Origin: Hypholoma sublateritium FD-334 SS-4
Lineage: Eukaryota; Basidiomycota; Agaricomycetes; Agaricales; Strophariaceae
NCBI GenBank assembly: GCA_000827495.1
Contig: KN817637.1
Coordinates: forward strand, 1-64,000
Length of the DNA: 64,000 nucleotides
Direction: 5' to 3'
A program made the position numbers and the translations under genes. Below are positions 21,674 to 31,359 of the stretch, in pieces; the stretch's first letter is position 1, and the number at the start of each line of letters is the position of its first letter. The notes beneath the pieces were generated by a model that saw only the letters and a list, made by a program, of their open reading frames with translations, was not told the origin of the DNA and did not search any database.

Positions 21674-24359
21674 GAGCCCCCCCGTCGGCAGCTGCTAGAC
21701 GTGCATTGTAATTCTTGCGGCGTCTGCCGCTTTTCGATAAGCGAGCGATGAGGGGTACTTCGGGCGGAGCGTCGAGAGCCAGGGTAAGACGTGAGAGCAA
21801 GGAGGGGGCTGCATCCATGGGCCGAGTATACTCGTCAGAGAATTCAGCAGCCGTAACCAGACAATTATGAGACAGTCCGTCATCCAGAGACCAATAATCC
21901 GAGGAGCGTCCATTGGCTCCATTATATTCATTGAGGTGAATGAAGTCACAGTTTACTCGTGTGTTGTCCAGTCGCAGTCGATGTCCATGTACTACTCCGC
22001 GGAAACGTTGCGCGCCTTCGACCGTCTGAAACCTCAGCCAAAAGATTTGGAATCCGGATTCGTTTGTTCGCACCATACGGACCAAGTGAGGGTTCCCGAT
22101 GCGCTGTAGGACAGCCGTGGTCCAGTCGACGACATTTTGCCAGACATAGTACACCGGTAAATTCCATATCATCAAGTAGCGACTTTTGACCCGATCGTCT
22201 AAATTCTCTATTATCGGGACTGGGGCCGTCGTTGCCGCGGGAAACATATTCTGCAAGGAGTTTAGGGCCACAGAATCATGAGCTGGAAAAGTCGACGTGA
22301 CAGCGATAGCGGAGGAGGTGGAGTTGTCGTCGACGATCATTGGGCTGACTAATTGTTCAACAGGCGCGGTAGAGTTATTCATGGGTACTACGACCATAGA
22401 AGAGGACGAGGAAACAGAACGTTGCGAAATGTACGACATGGCGGGGGACGGAGAGCGAAGTGAGCGATAGCTTTCCAGCGAGGGACTTCTTCGATAAGGG
22501 CTACGGTCTCGCATTTCAGGAGTCCTCGAACGACGTTGACGACTGTCCGCCTTCTTTCTGGGAATACTGGTACGCTCCGTAAGCTCCCAGCTGAAGCTAC
22601 GTCGGCGTTTACGTCCTCGGTAGGGAGAAGGGGATCGATAGTTCGGTCTTCGCCGTCCTGGTTCAGGGCTCCAATGGTCATAGAGACGACGGGAGCTCTC
22701 CGTATAGTAGTTCAATCCGGAAGGTCCGGCTTGAGGCGAACGTGAAGGGGATCGAGGGCGTGAGTAGTAGTTCTCGTTTTCTCGAGCAGGCGGGGATCGC
22801 GCGCGAATACTCATCGGGCTCCTCGTTCTTCCTCGCGACTCCACTCGAGCTATAGCCTTTCCTTTGTCCTCCTTTCTTCGCTCCACTACTAGCTCGTGAT
22901 ACTCTCTACCCGCATCTCCAGGTTCCGGCCTCTCCGTAGGATACATCCATAGAGACAAGGGACGAGGTTCCACATTCTTATGATTGACCGTTTGCACGAA
23001 GTGCTTGATTGGAACTGGCAGGCCCCAGATACGCGGATCCGCTCGGTAGTGTTCGGGTATCAATGGCTCTTCGTCGAAGAATAAAAATCTACGTCGTTCA
23101 CGGTCGTAGTATTGGATGCCATCGATATCTCGAGCTCGTCGCGCGCTAACTTGTTCAAAGCATGGGGTGACGTGATTATCCAGCGTAGTCTCGAGCCAGT
23201 GAGTCCAACTTCCAGGGCCTGGAGTCATAATTTTAGGAGGGAGGATTTCCGACGACGTGGTTGCAGCGGGGGCGGGCGTTACTGGGTTACTAAGAGTATC
23301 TTCTCGTTCTCCGGCGGCTTGTACCGTAGGTGAAGTGCGAACATAATCTTGCGACTGATATTCGGGAACATTTTCAGCTATACCAAAATCCTCCTTCGTG
23401 TCCAGCAGCGTTACGCCTGAGATTCTAGCGGCTCTATCGTACGGGTTGAATTCGGCGCTCAGCGAAGAAGCAAGAGAGTTTTCCAAAAATCCGTAGTAGA
23501 TACGGCCTTGCTGCGAGCGTTTCCTGTCTTCATCCGTGGAAACTTCGCTAAGGATATAACACGGAACTCGATGACGCAGTAATCGATACCCTTCAGACTT
23601 GGTGGTGCCATTTAACCAAACTCCCATCAGCGAACTATCCGCTCTATCCACCTTATCGTTCGCGAGTTCATTCGGGTTGTCGTAGTCATGCAAGAGCGCG
23701 GCCGCCATTCGATTCCATGCGTCTACTAGCTTGACGCTTTTCTGCGCGCGATTCATCATCTGTACCACAAGTCCAAAGGAAATTTCAGTCGTAAGTTCTT
23801 CCAAAGCGATCGCGTCGCACGAAGGTCGATTATTCCACCAAGATCGGTGTATCATCTGTATACGGGAAAGGGACTCCATCGTGGCGCTAACCGTGTGATA
23901 TCGTTCTCGCATAGCTGACAAGTATTCTAGCTCCACTCGTCCTCTGGGACCGCGTACAGAGAACGGGTGCCAAACTACAGTGGCTAGGTTGAATTCCGGT
24001 ACGTCGTGATCAGGGAATAGCTTGATATACCCGAGCCAAGGGGCTTCGTCATCGTAATGCTGGGGGGATACAGTAGGGTCGAAGCGACCAGCGTGTCCAT
24101 CGCAACGAATAATCTTGTCTTCCAGCAGCCCGGCCACATGATCGGGGTCTCGCACACCAGGGTAGAATGGTCTTGAAATAGAGTTCGGTGACCAGACTTC
24201 GAACAGCCGATAGTCGACCCAGGTGAATCGGGATGATCTGATTTCGAACTTCGGTAGGAAGTAGAACATGACGGCGAGGAAGGCGGGCAGGGCGGCATAT
24301 CCAGCAGTGGAATAATACCTGGGTAAGGCAAAGTAGCAGGCTCGGTGAGATATGTTCAT
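21669..24359 (-). CDS. ORF3: RS-rich, RRM-like protein encoded downstream of pol
   Basis: 896 residues from the ATG at 24359, ending inside the 3' LTR. The N-terminal third (about 40-350) is ordered-looking and of unknown fold; residues about 21-37 are hydrophobic and could be a buried helix or a weak membrane segment. Residues about 500-690 are rich in Arg-Ser/Ser-Pro dipeptides (RSRTPEMRDRSPYRRSPS type), like SR splicing factors. Residues about 720-805 (SRYLMIWNLPVYYVW ... GFQIFWLRFQTVEGAQRF ... LDNTRVNCDF) resemble an RNA-recognition motif with RNP2- and RNP1-like strands. The frame differs from pol and starts 295 bp after it, so it needs a spliced or subgenomic RNA or reinitiation. Its position is that of env in errantiviruses, but the content suggests a nuclear RNA-binding role. 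Function is inferred only. Confidence 0.75.
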   Translation of the reverse strand: MNISHRACYFALPRYYSTAGYAALPAFLAVMFYFLPKFEIRSSRFTWVDYRLFEVWSPNSISRPFYPGVRDPDHVAGLLEDKIIRCDGHAGRFDPTVSPQHYDDEAPWLGYIKLFPDHDVPEFNLATVVWHPFSVRGPRGRVELEYLSAMRERYHTVSATMESLSRIQMIHRSWWNNRPSCDAIALEELTTEISFGLVVQMMNRAQKSVKLVDAWNRMAAALLHDYDNPNELANDKVDRADSSLMGVWLNGTTKSEGYRLLRHRVPCYILSEVSTDEDRKRSQQGRIYYGFLENSLASSLSAEFNPYDRAARISGVTLLDTKEDFGIAENVPEYQSQDYVRTSPTVQAAGEREDTLSNPVTPAPAATTSSEILPPKIMTPGPGSWTHWLETTLDNHVTPCFEQVSARRARDIDGIQYYDRERRRFLFFDEEPLIPEHYRADPRIWGLPVPIKHFVQTVNHKNVEPRPLSLWMYPTERPEPGDAGREYHELVVERRKEDKGKAIARVESRGRTRSPMSIRARSPPARENENYYSRPRSPSRSPQAGPSGLNYYTESSRRLYDHWSPEPGRRRPNYRSPSPYRGRKRRRSFSWELTERTSIPRKKADSRQRRSRTPEMRDRSPYRRSPSLESYRSLRSPSPAMSYISQRSVSSSSSMVVVPMNNSTAPVEQLVSPMIVDDNSTSSAIAVTSTFPAHDSVALNSLQNMFPAATTAPVPIIENLDDRVKSRYLMIWNLPVYYVWQNVVDWTTAVLQRIGNPHLVRMVRTNESGFQIFWLRFQTVEGAQRFRGVVHGHRLRLDNTRVNCDFIHLNEYNGANGRSSDYWSLDDGLSHNCLVTAAEFSDEYTRPMDAAPSLLSRLTLALDAPPEVPLIARLSKSGRRRKNYNARLAAADGGAL

Positions 24360-24654
24360 TGTACGTTCTGGCGCCGGTGACAGCAGCTAGATGGTACTCT
24401 GAGCAGTTCTCGAGTTCGATATCTAACGCCTACGTAGGCAGATAGACAATCTGATCAGGAAGAAGGAGCTACTTGCAACTTCTCATTTCTCAAATTCAAC
24501 CGTCACGTGTTCGCTAATTCAAAGTCCGCTTATCGTAGAGGATCGCTTTCCACTTCTTTGCATGAAGGCTCATAAATTAGTTATCACAATAAATGATTAA
24601 TAATTTAGCGTCCGACACGAGTCCTGGTTGAGGTAGATATGGAGGGTGGGACCG
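24360..24654 (-). other. Pol-ORF3 spacer
   Basis: 295 bp between the pol stop and the ORF3 ATG, without an open frame. A splice acceptor or internal promoter for ORF3 could lie here; I could not pin one down. Confidence 0.4.
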
Positions 24655-27600
24655 CTAACCAAGATTGTGGAGGCGTAGGTACTCTAGTTTAACTTCCGGG
24701 GCATTCCTGAGGTCGTATTCTGAGATCCATGAGTCGTCCGCTGGCCCGTAACCAGCCCACCTGACGAGGAATTGTCTACGATTTCCAGTCTTCCTGCCTA
24801 AAAGCCGGTGCCCTATGATAGCTTCCACTTCGTACTCTTGAGAAGCTAAAAAATCCCTTGTCGAAGGTAATGTTGCTCTCTCTCCGAATCTGGACGGGGA
24901 AGGTCGGTATTTCTTAAGATGGGCTATATTAAAGACTGGGTGCATGGGGTAGGTGTCAGGTAGCCGGACGCGGTACACCACCGGGTTAATTTTCTCGAGG
25001 ACTTCAAAAGGGCCTATGGTTCGCTGGACAAGTTTTTTGCCTGTGCCTTCTGTCTCTACTAATTTGAGTGTATGAGGGTTGATAAGCACTTGGTCGCTGA
25101 CTTCTATTCTTTCGCCTACTCTTCGCTTCTCGTTGTACGCTTTCGCTTGCTTCTCTTGAGCTAGAACTAGAGAATCTCTGGCTATCCTACGCCTTTCTTC
25201 GACTATCTTAAGGAATTCTTCAGCGCTCTGCGACGGCAGGAACGGGCGCGCCGATGGGTCCAATTCTTCAGTGATGGAGTTCGAGGTTAGGCGCGGGTTG
25301 TAACCGAGCAGCAAGAGATTAGGAGAGTGCGAAGTGGACGAGTGTACGGCGGAATTGTACGCGTATGCTAGGACACTCAACCACCGAGCCCATGAATGAC
25401 GATCCTTCGCTACATAAGCTCTCAGCATCTGCTCAATAGTAGCGTTCAGCACTTCAGTTTGACCATCGGTCTGCGGGTGATGGGAAGAGGATAGAGCCAT
25501 GGTGCAACCGTAGCTCGCCGTTACAGAACGCCAGAAGTCCGTGGCCCATCTCTTATCTCTATCNGCTATGATACGATTGGGTAACCCGAATACGTTGGCN
25601 ACTCGNTCCACGAAGAGCTTAGCGAAACCTTCCCGATTGAGTTCATTATANGTGGGNATGATGATGGNGAACTTCGTAAGTTTATCNACTATGACNAGAA
25701 CTGCTGTGAACTTTTCNTCCCCTGACNGNGGTAGTCCAGTGATTAGATCCAAGGATACTGTNGAGAANGGNCGCGACGGTATATGAGCAGGTCGCAAAGC
25801 TCCCGTTTTCTTCAANTGATCNCTCTTGATTTTTTGACAAATGTCGCAGCTCTCGCAATATTCCTTAGCATCTTGGATCATTGTCGGCCAGTAGAATAAT
25901 TCTAGCAATCGAGAGCGAAATCTCGTGTACCCCGCATGAGCGCTTTCCGAAGCTTCGTCATGAATCCATTTCAAGGCGAAATTGATCATATCTTTCGGCA
26001 CGCAAAGTCTCGACGACCAGTCCGCGTCCATGAAATATATGAGCCCTTCTTTGGATTTTCGGAAATGGGAGGGAGTGATAGGCGTTTGAGGACTGGGTAT
26101 CTCGTCCGCACATTTATTCTTGAAGAACGGGTCCTTGGAGTAGCCCTGTGCGAAATTTTTCACGAGTTCGTCGCTGAGTCCTATCAACAGGTGTGCTTTC
26201 TTCTCCCAATTTTCTTCTGGAGTATCCAGAGGTTTGTCGAACTCGACTGGGTACGTCCAATGATCGTCCGCTGAAAAAGGTAGATCCGCTACTGGGTTTA
26301 CGCTTTCGTTCCCGCTCGGTGGAGTTTCCTTCATCGTAGCTTGCTCCAGGGTGGGAGCTGACTCCTTTTCCCGTCGTTGTTTCCTTGTCATAACGGTTAA
26401 CGCTTCTTTGTCGATCAAATCATCCCACCATTCTGCTGAAAAGGCTGCTCTTGGGGCTGGCGCATATGAAGATTTATCCTCCGCTTCTTGCGCGACCGTT
26501 CTCTTGGATTCCTCCTGAACTATAGCATGAAGATCATCCCTCGTCGGCGAATTGTGCGGCGGAATTCTCGGTAATCTCGAGAGTGGGTCCACATTTGAAT
26601 GTACTCGTCCGGGTCTATGTACTATTCGCAAGCCTGGATAGGCTGCAAATACCGCCCCCCACGCTGCAAGACGCTGATTCACATTCTCATATGCTCGAGC
26701 CCACTGCAGAGCGGCGTGGTCCGTTACCAATATAATCCTTTCGCCCTCGATAAAGGGTTGAAACTTAACTAGGGCTTCTTTGGCGCCCAAAGCTTCACGT
26801 TCTGTAGCGCTATAGTTTCGTTCCGCTGATTTGAAAGTTCGGCTCCAGTAGGCAATGACTCTTTCAACGTGAACAATCGTTTCATCCAGCGTTGCTGCCC
26901 AACTATCCGGTTGATCTTGCTCCTGTATTTCGCGTAATAATGTAGGATATAAAGACGGCACCGGTCCTCCGGCTTCCCAGGCTCGTCGTAACCTTTCGTA
27001 CATAGGGGTATCCTTTAGATCACCGACCATTATCGTCTGGACTTGCTGCAAGCTGGCGCCGATGGCGATGTCGGACGCGTCGGTGTAGAGTCGATATGGC
27101 GCTCCCAGTACGGGATGTCCTAAGACCGGTGCCGCGGCTAATGCTTCTTTAGCCCTTCGCCACGCTACTTCCTGTTCTTGGTCCCAATGCCATCTGACTC
27201 CTTTGCGTAACAGAGCGAATAAGGGTGCCGCAATGAAGGAATACGAAGGGATATACTGCGAGAAGTAAACCACCATCCCTAGAAATTTTTGTAGATCTGC
27301 CACTGAACGGGGGCGGGCTAGCTCCATTATTGCTGCGACTTTCTCCGCATGCGTAGACAATCCTAATCGTGAAACCTTCTGGCCAAGGAGCAGTATAGAT
27401 GAGTAGCCCACAAAACATTTGGCCGGAGAGAGCGTGATGCCTGCTTTCGCTATGGCGCCGAGGACTTTGTCTAGATGGATTAAATGGTCTTCCCAGTTCT
27501 TACTGTAAACCACGATATCGTCAATGTAGACTAAAGCGAAGATCCATAAAAACGGTGACAGGACATTTTGCATTATGCGTTGGAAAATTGACGGGCCGTT

Positions 27601-29328
27601 ACGCAGACCAAACGGCATTCTCTTGAATTGCCATAGTCCCAAATGACAACGAAAGGCCGTTTTTTCCTTTTCTTCATCTGCCATTTCTAATTGCGTGAAT
27701 CCGGCTAGAGCGTCGAAGGAAGAGAGAACNTGAGACCCCGANAGAGCCTGAATAATCTCNTTCTGTCTTGGNATANGAAACTCATNGGATATCGTCTGCG
27801 CGTTGAGTTTACGATAGTCTATCACGAGTCTCGGTTTGCCGTTCCTATAGACCACGACCACGGGGAATCCCCACGGGCTTACGGACGGTCCGATTACACC
27901 CGCTTCAAACCAGGCTTTGACTTGATGGTCCACTACTTCTCTTTTAGCCGGAGAGGATCCGTACATGGGCAGCGAGATCGGCTGTACTCCTGGCTTTAGA
28001 GGAATGGTCACCTTAGCATTGACTTGTCCAAGACGTCCATTTACTCCGAATGCACGTTCATTCCTTTTCAATACGTCTTCCAACCGGTTTTTGACGCTAT
28101 CGGGAATGTCCAGTCCCAGATTTACTAGCTGAGAGACATCCTCATTTGTTTCTTCCGAACTCATGGCGGTAGTTTTAGGTCCCCACTGTTCGTCTTCTTC
28201 AAATCTGTCTTCTTCCGTCTGATTCGGGGCCGGAGAGGCGTCTGCGAGATCCTGCTCTCTTAGAGTGCCCGTAATAACAGATCGAATCACATCCGCTGCG
28301 GCAGCCATGCGTTCTCTCATTGCATCATCTGGTCGATCTAGCGCTTCCTCGTCTATTAAGTAGCCAACTACATCTCCAGCCCGAATGCACCAAGCTCGAG
28401 AGCTAGGATTGGCGATGGGAAGAAATGGGTGGTCGGAGTTGATCCACGTAGCAGGTGTGGCTAAAACGTCAGGAGTGTCCGTGCCGATAATGAATTTCTC
28501 TACGAGCCATTCTTTCTTGGTACCGAAGTCCGCCTTAACCTTTACATTGTGTACGGCTCCTTTAGATATGATAACGTCCTGTGCCGCGACTACGGGATAT
28601 CCCCTTTCTTCCGTAGAGTTCCTGGCTTTCGCCCTGCGGACTGCTTTAGCGCGTACAAACGATTGAGATACGAAGGCCTGTCGAATTTCAAAGCCTAATT
28701 CGACTCCCGGGGCTGATGAAGCCTCAATTGTTCTGGGATCACGATTCCCAACTTTGACTTCCGTCCGTCCACTGGCGTGACGTACGATGCCAATTTCGTA
28801 GGTAGATTGAAAGTCCTCTCCTAAGAGCAGAGGAACGCGCATTCCTCGCACTACGTAGGCTTCTAGCTCGAAGCTCACTATCGTTCCATCGGTCGCGTTC
28901 ACGAATATAACTGTGCGGACGTAGCCTAAGACTTTGGCTCCTCCAGTAAGGTGATATAGCTTCATTCGCATTCCGTCTCGAATCTTAGGCAAGCCTTCAA
29001 CAGAATTATAACATTCCTCCGACATCAGGGTTATATCCGCTCCTGAATCCAGACGAGTTTCAGTAGCCTCTCGATTTATTCCGAGAATTTTCGTGAATAT
29101 TCGCAAGGATTTAGTTCCTAGCGAGCCTAGTCCTTCAGGCAGAGATCGTCCTTTGACCGTGGCTATGATAGGAGCGTCGTTTCGCTCGCTTTTCGATTCC
29201 ATATCCGCCATATTAATCTTCTCCTTAGAAGAGTAATTATGACGTTTCATTCGCCGCGTTACTTGAGTGAGTTTAATTTTAGTTTCCTCGTTCTTGTGCG
29301 CCTCCAAGGCCAGTCTCCTTCTCTCATT
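24655..29328 (-). CDS. Gypsy Pol: protease, RT, RNase H, integrase, chromodomain
   Basis: The frame is open from just after the gag UGA (29331-29329) to 24655. Counting from codon 29307: protease LDSGADITLMS (about 82), RT with YIDDIVVYS (about 594), RNase H YTDASDIAIGASLQQ (about 742), integrase HHCC (HDEASESAHAGY ... CESCDICQ, about 1110-1150), core Asp in SLDLITGL, Asp in DRDKRWATDFW and Glu in GQTEVLNATIEQM, and a C-terminal chromodomain (about 1487-1545; YEVEAIIGHR ... FLVRWAGYGPADDSWI), which in chromoviruses directs integration to marked chromatin. The first in-frame ATG is only at 29250, so Pol is probably made as a Gag-Pol product through the in-frame UGA. Clusters of N fall in the RT fingers (27730-27790) and integrase core (25564-25820). 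Confidence 0.93.
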   Translation of the reverse strand, partial: NERRRLALEAHKNEETKIKLTQVTRRMKRHNYSSKEKINMADMESKSERNDAPIIATVKGRSLPEGLGSLGTKSLRIFTKILGINREATETRLDSGADITLMSEECYNSVEGLPKIRDGMRMKLYHLTGGAKVLGYVRTVIFVNATDGTIVSFELEAYVVRGMRVPLLLGEDFQSTYEIGIVRHASGRTEVKVGNRDPRTIEASSAPGVELGFEIRQAFVSQSFVRAKAVRRAKARNSTEERGYPVVAAQDVIISKGAVHNVKVKADFGTKKEWLVEKFIIGTDTPDVLATPATWINSDHPFLPIANPSSRAWCIRAGDVVGYLIDEEALDRPDDAMRERMAAAADVIRSVITGTLREQDLADASPAPNQTEEDRFEEDEQWGPKTTAMSSEETNEDVSQLVNLGLDIPDSVKNRLEDVLKRNERAFGVNGRLGQVNAKVTIPLKPGVQPISLPMYGSSPAKREVVDHQVKAWFEAGVIGPSVSPWGFPVVVVYRNGKPRLVIDYRKLNAQTISXEFXXPRQXEIIQAXSGSXVLSSFDALAGFTQLEMADEEKEKTAFRCHLGLWQFKRMPFGLRNGPSIFQRIMQNVLSPFLWIFALVYIDDIVVYSKNWEDHLIHLDKVLGAIAKAGITLSPAKCFVGYSSILLLGQKVSRLGLSTHAEKVAAIMELARPRSVADLQKFLGMVVYFSQYIPSYSFIAAPLFALLRKGVRWHWDQEQEVAWRRAKEALAAAPVLGHPVLGAPYRLYTDASDIAIGASLQQVQTIMVGDLKDTPMYERLRRAWEAGGPVPSLYPTLLREIQEQDQPDSWAATLDETIVHVERVIAYWSRTFKSAERNYSATEREALGAKEALVKFQPFIEGERIILVTDHAALQWARAYENVNQRLAAWGAVFAAYPGLRIVHRPGRVHSNVDPLSRLPRIPPHNSPTRDDLHAIVQEESKRTVAQEAEDKSSYAPAPRAAFSAEWWDDLIDKEALTVMTRKQRREKESAPTLEQATMKETPPSGNESVNPVADLPFSADDHWTYPVEFDKPLDTPEENWEKKAHLLIGLSDELVKNFAQGYSKDPFFKNKCADEIPSPQTPITPSHFRKSKEGLIYFMDADWSSRLCVPKDMINFALKWIHDEASESAHAGYTRFRSRLLELFYWPTMIQDAKEYCESCDICQKIKXDXLKKTGALRPAHIPSXXFXTVSLDLITGLXXSGXEKFTAVXVIXDKLTKFXIIXPXYNELNREGFAKLFVXRXANVFGLPNRIIXDRDKRWATDFWRSVTASYGCTMALSSSHHPQTDGQTEVLNATIEQMLRAYVAKDRHSWARWLSVLAYAYNSAVHSSTSHSPNLLLLGYNPRLTSNSITEELDPSARPFLPSQSAEEFLKIVEERRRIARDSLVLAQEKQAKAYNEKRRVGERIEVSDQVLINPHTLKLVETEGTGKKLVQRTIGPFEVLEKINPVVYRVRLPDTYPMHPVFNIAHLKKYRPSPSRFGERATLPSTRDFLASQEYEVEAIIGHRLLGRKTGNRRQFLVRWAGYGPADDSWISEYDLRNAPEVKLEYLRLHNLG

Positions 29329-31296
29329 TCAATTCCTAGGAAGATCCGTTTCCGTTGCGGTTGCCGGCCCATGCACGTCGGTTTCAACTTCCAGAGCAAT
29401 TCGAATTTCCTCTGAAGGGGAGCCTACGCTCTCATAAGCAGAAGAGGAGTTAGATTGTTGTAAACTAGCTAGGTACTCCTGATTCGCAGCATCCTCCTCC
29501 GCCGGGTCTACGTCCAGATCAATCAAGTTTGCTTCGCGAAGGAGCGAGAAGCGGCCATGGTGTGGACAGTCACGAAAAACGTGCTTAGGGCTAGTGCAAA
29601 TGTAACAGTTCCCTTTTGGGGGGGGCGCACTTTCTACCGAATCATCTCTTCGAAATTCATAGCCGTTAATCGACTTGCCGTGGGGCCATTCCATTCGTTT
29701 CTTCAGGGACTTTTTACTATCTCCCTTTGCCTTCTTTGTAGTGAAAAGCACTTCACGCTCTTCGCCGGAATCCGTGGTCTCACTAAATTCCTCAACTTCT
29801 CCTGCTTCGGCGAGGTTAGCATCACGTCGCCTGCGAAAGGATCTTCGTCGGGCGGAGCCGGTATACGACGCGGAACTAGACGCTTTCCTCACAGCCTCGC
29901 CCGTTACCCAACTACTCTCAAGAATAGCTTGGTATTTTCTAGCCGTATTCAGCAGTTCAAAGAACGTGGGCGAAGTATGCGGGTTCAAGGTAACTCCCCA
30001 TTCTGGGGGTTGAGTACGCAGAACTCGCGCGATAGCTGTCGGGCCGTCCGTTTCAGTGGGATGTAGAAAGGAATGATATCGAATACGTCGTTGTAGAAAT
30101 TCTACAGGCTGTTCATTGTGGTGATCCTTTTGTCGGAACTTCATTTCTTGGAACTCCTGATCGCGCTGCTGCGTCCAGGTATCGTTCATATAATACCATT
30201 GTAACGCAACTAGTAGAGAATCCCAATTTTGACCGTAGAAGCGCCTGTCCAAGATCGGAATAGCGTCCCACCACGCTCGCGCACTACCAGTCCATTTAAG
30301 GGGAGCAATCTTGCCTATTCCTATGTTCATCTTATCTCCTAGAATAGCGTAAGACGACATTTCGCTAATGTAATCGATGATGCTTTCTCCGCGACCGTCC
30401 CATGAGGGAATATGGTTCAAGTTAATTTTGTTATTGATTTGCCATTCAGCTTCAGTCGGAGGCTGTCCAGGAGGGTTGGAAGGGTTATTATGCGGCGGAG
30501 GCGGAGGCGGCAGTCCTTGCGGGGGCATATAAGGCATTCTATTGCCGGGGGGATAAGTAGCCCGCGAAAGATCTCCGTAAGGTGAACGCCCCCCACCTCC
30601 GTAGGGCGGACCGGGCGGTCCTCCTCCCGAGGGTCCTCCCGGTGGTCCTCCTGGCGGTCCTCCAGACGGATTGCCTCTCGGAGGGCCTCCTCCAAAAGGT
30701 CCTCCACTCGGATAACCACCTCCTGACGGACCTCCTCCTGGCGGACCTCCTCCTGGCGGACCTCCTCCTGGCGGGCCTCTTCCCGGCGGGCCTCCTCCAG
30801 GTGGTCCTCCTCTCGCCGGGCCTCGGCCCAAGGATCCTCCTAATCGATCCCAACTATCGTTCGCAGCGGGTGTCCCAGAAGCAGCTTGCGTTACCCATTC
30901 AGCACCTAACGTAGGAGTCTCGTACCCCATCATCATACGGACGTCATGTTGGCGAGATTCAGGATAGTACTGAGCATTGTTCCAGTCGTTTGCGAATTTA
31001 TGCGACGACCACTTTTGTGGCTCAGGAGCGGGAGCAGGATCCATATTGATTGGTAAGATTCCTTTAGGCGTCAGCAATGGCCCCCCAGGAGCGACTACTT
31101 CGTCGTTCAAGGATATGGATCTTAAGGTTCCAGCTCCAGGAAGAGTAGGGATCGGGTGGAGGCGAGCCATAGCTATCGCTGAGGCAGGGACGGCGACTTC
31201 TCGTGCTGGAGCAGTCCATTCGGAATTCGTTGGCAGCATTCTAAAAGAGGTCGCCGGCGGGGCGAATTCAACGTGTCTTTGAGAAGCTAAATGCAT
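29329..31296 (-). CDS. Gypsy Gag
   Basis: 655 residues from the ATG at 31296. Residues about 150-235 are a Gly/Pro repeat tract (GGGPPGGGPP type; DNA about 30590-30830). The retrotransposon-gag capsid region (about 330-450; WTGSARAWWDAI ... EFLQRRIRYHSFL) follows, then a basic segment and a CCHC knuckle CYICTSPKHVFRDC (about 561-575, CX2CX4HX4C). Gag forms the particle shell and binds RNA. It stops at UGA (29331-29329) and the frame continues open into pol. Upstream it is in frame with ORF0b, 21 codons away. Confidence 0.92.
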   Translation of the reverse strand: MHLASQRHVEFAPPATSFRMLPTNSEWTAPAREVAVPASAIAMARLHPIPTLPGAGTLRSISLNDEVVAPGGPLLTPKGILPINMDPAPAPEPQKWSSHKFANDWNNAQYYPESRQHDVRMMMGYETPTLGAEWVTQAASGTPAANDSWDRLGGSLGRGPARGGPPGGGPPGRGPPGGGPPGGGPPGGGPSGGGYPSGGPFGGGPPRGNPSGGPPGGPPGGPSGGGPPGPPYGGGGRSPYGDLSRATYPPGNRMPYMPPQGLPPPPPPHNNPSNPPGQPPTEAEWQINNKINLNHIPSWDGRGESIIDYISEMSSYAILGDKMNIGIGKIAPLKWTGSARAWWDAIPILDRRFYGQNWDSLLVALQWYYMNDTWTQQRDQEFQEMKFRQKDHHNEQPVEFLQRRIRYHSFLHPTETDGPTAIARVLRTQPPEWGVTLNPHTSPTFFELLNTARKYQAILESSWVTGEAVRKASSSASYTGSARRRSFRRRRDANLAEAGEVEEFSETTDSGEEREVLFTTKKAKGDSKKSLKKRMEWPHGKSINGYEFRRDDSVESAPPPKGNCYICTSPKHVFRDCPHHGRFSLLREANLIDLDVDPAEEDAANQEYLASLQQSNSSSAYESVGSPSEEIRIALEVETDVHGPATATETDLPRN

Positions 31297-31359
31297 ACTA
31301 ATAGATTCTGGCTCGGCGGTCCTTTCCTCTCTTGAAGGGTAAAGGTGAGTCGGCGTAGT

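Noticed and set aside
24252..24359. Reading the hydrophobic N-terminal segment of ORF3 as an envelope-type signal or fusion peptide
   Set aside because: Only about 17 residues, no second membrane anchor, no Cys-rich ectodomain, and the rest is RS-rich and RRM-like.
30590..30830. Minisatellite or CRISPR-like regular repeat
   Set aside because: It is the coding Gly/Pro repeat of Gag with 9-15-nt units and no spacers; no CRISPR array is present in the window.
30417..30914. ORFs of about 100 codons on both strands in the gag Gly/Pro tract
   Set aside because: The repeat GGN-CCN-rich sequence keeps all frames open; only the gag frame is supported.
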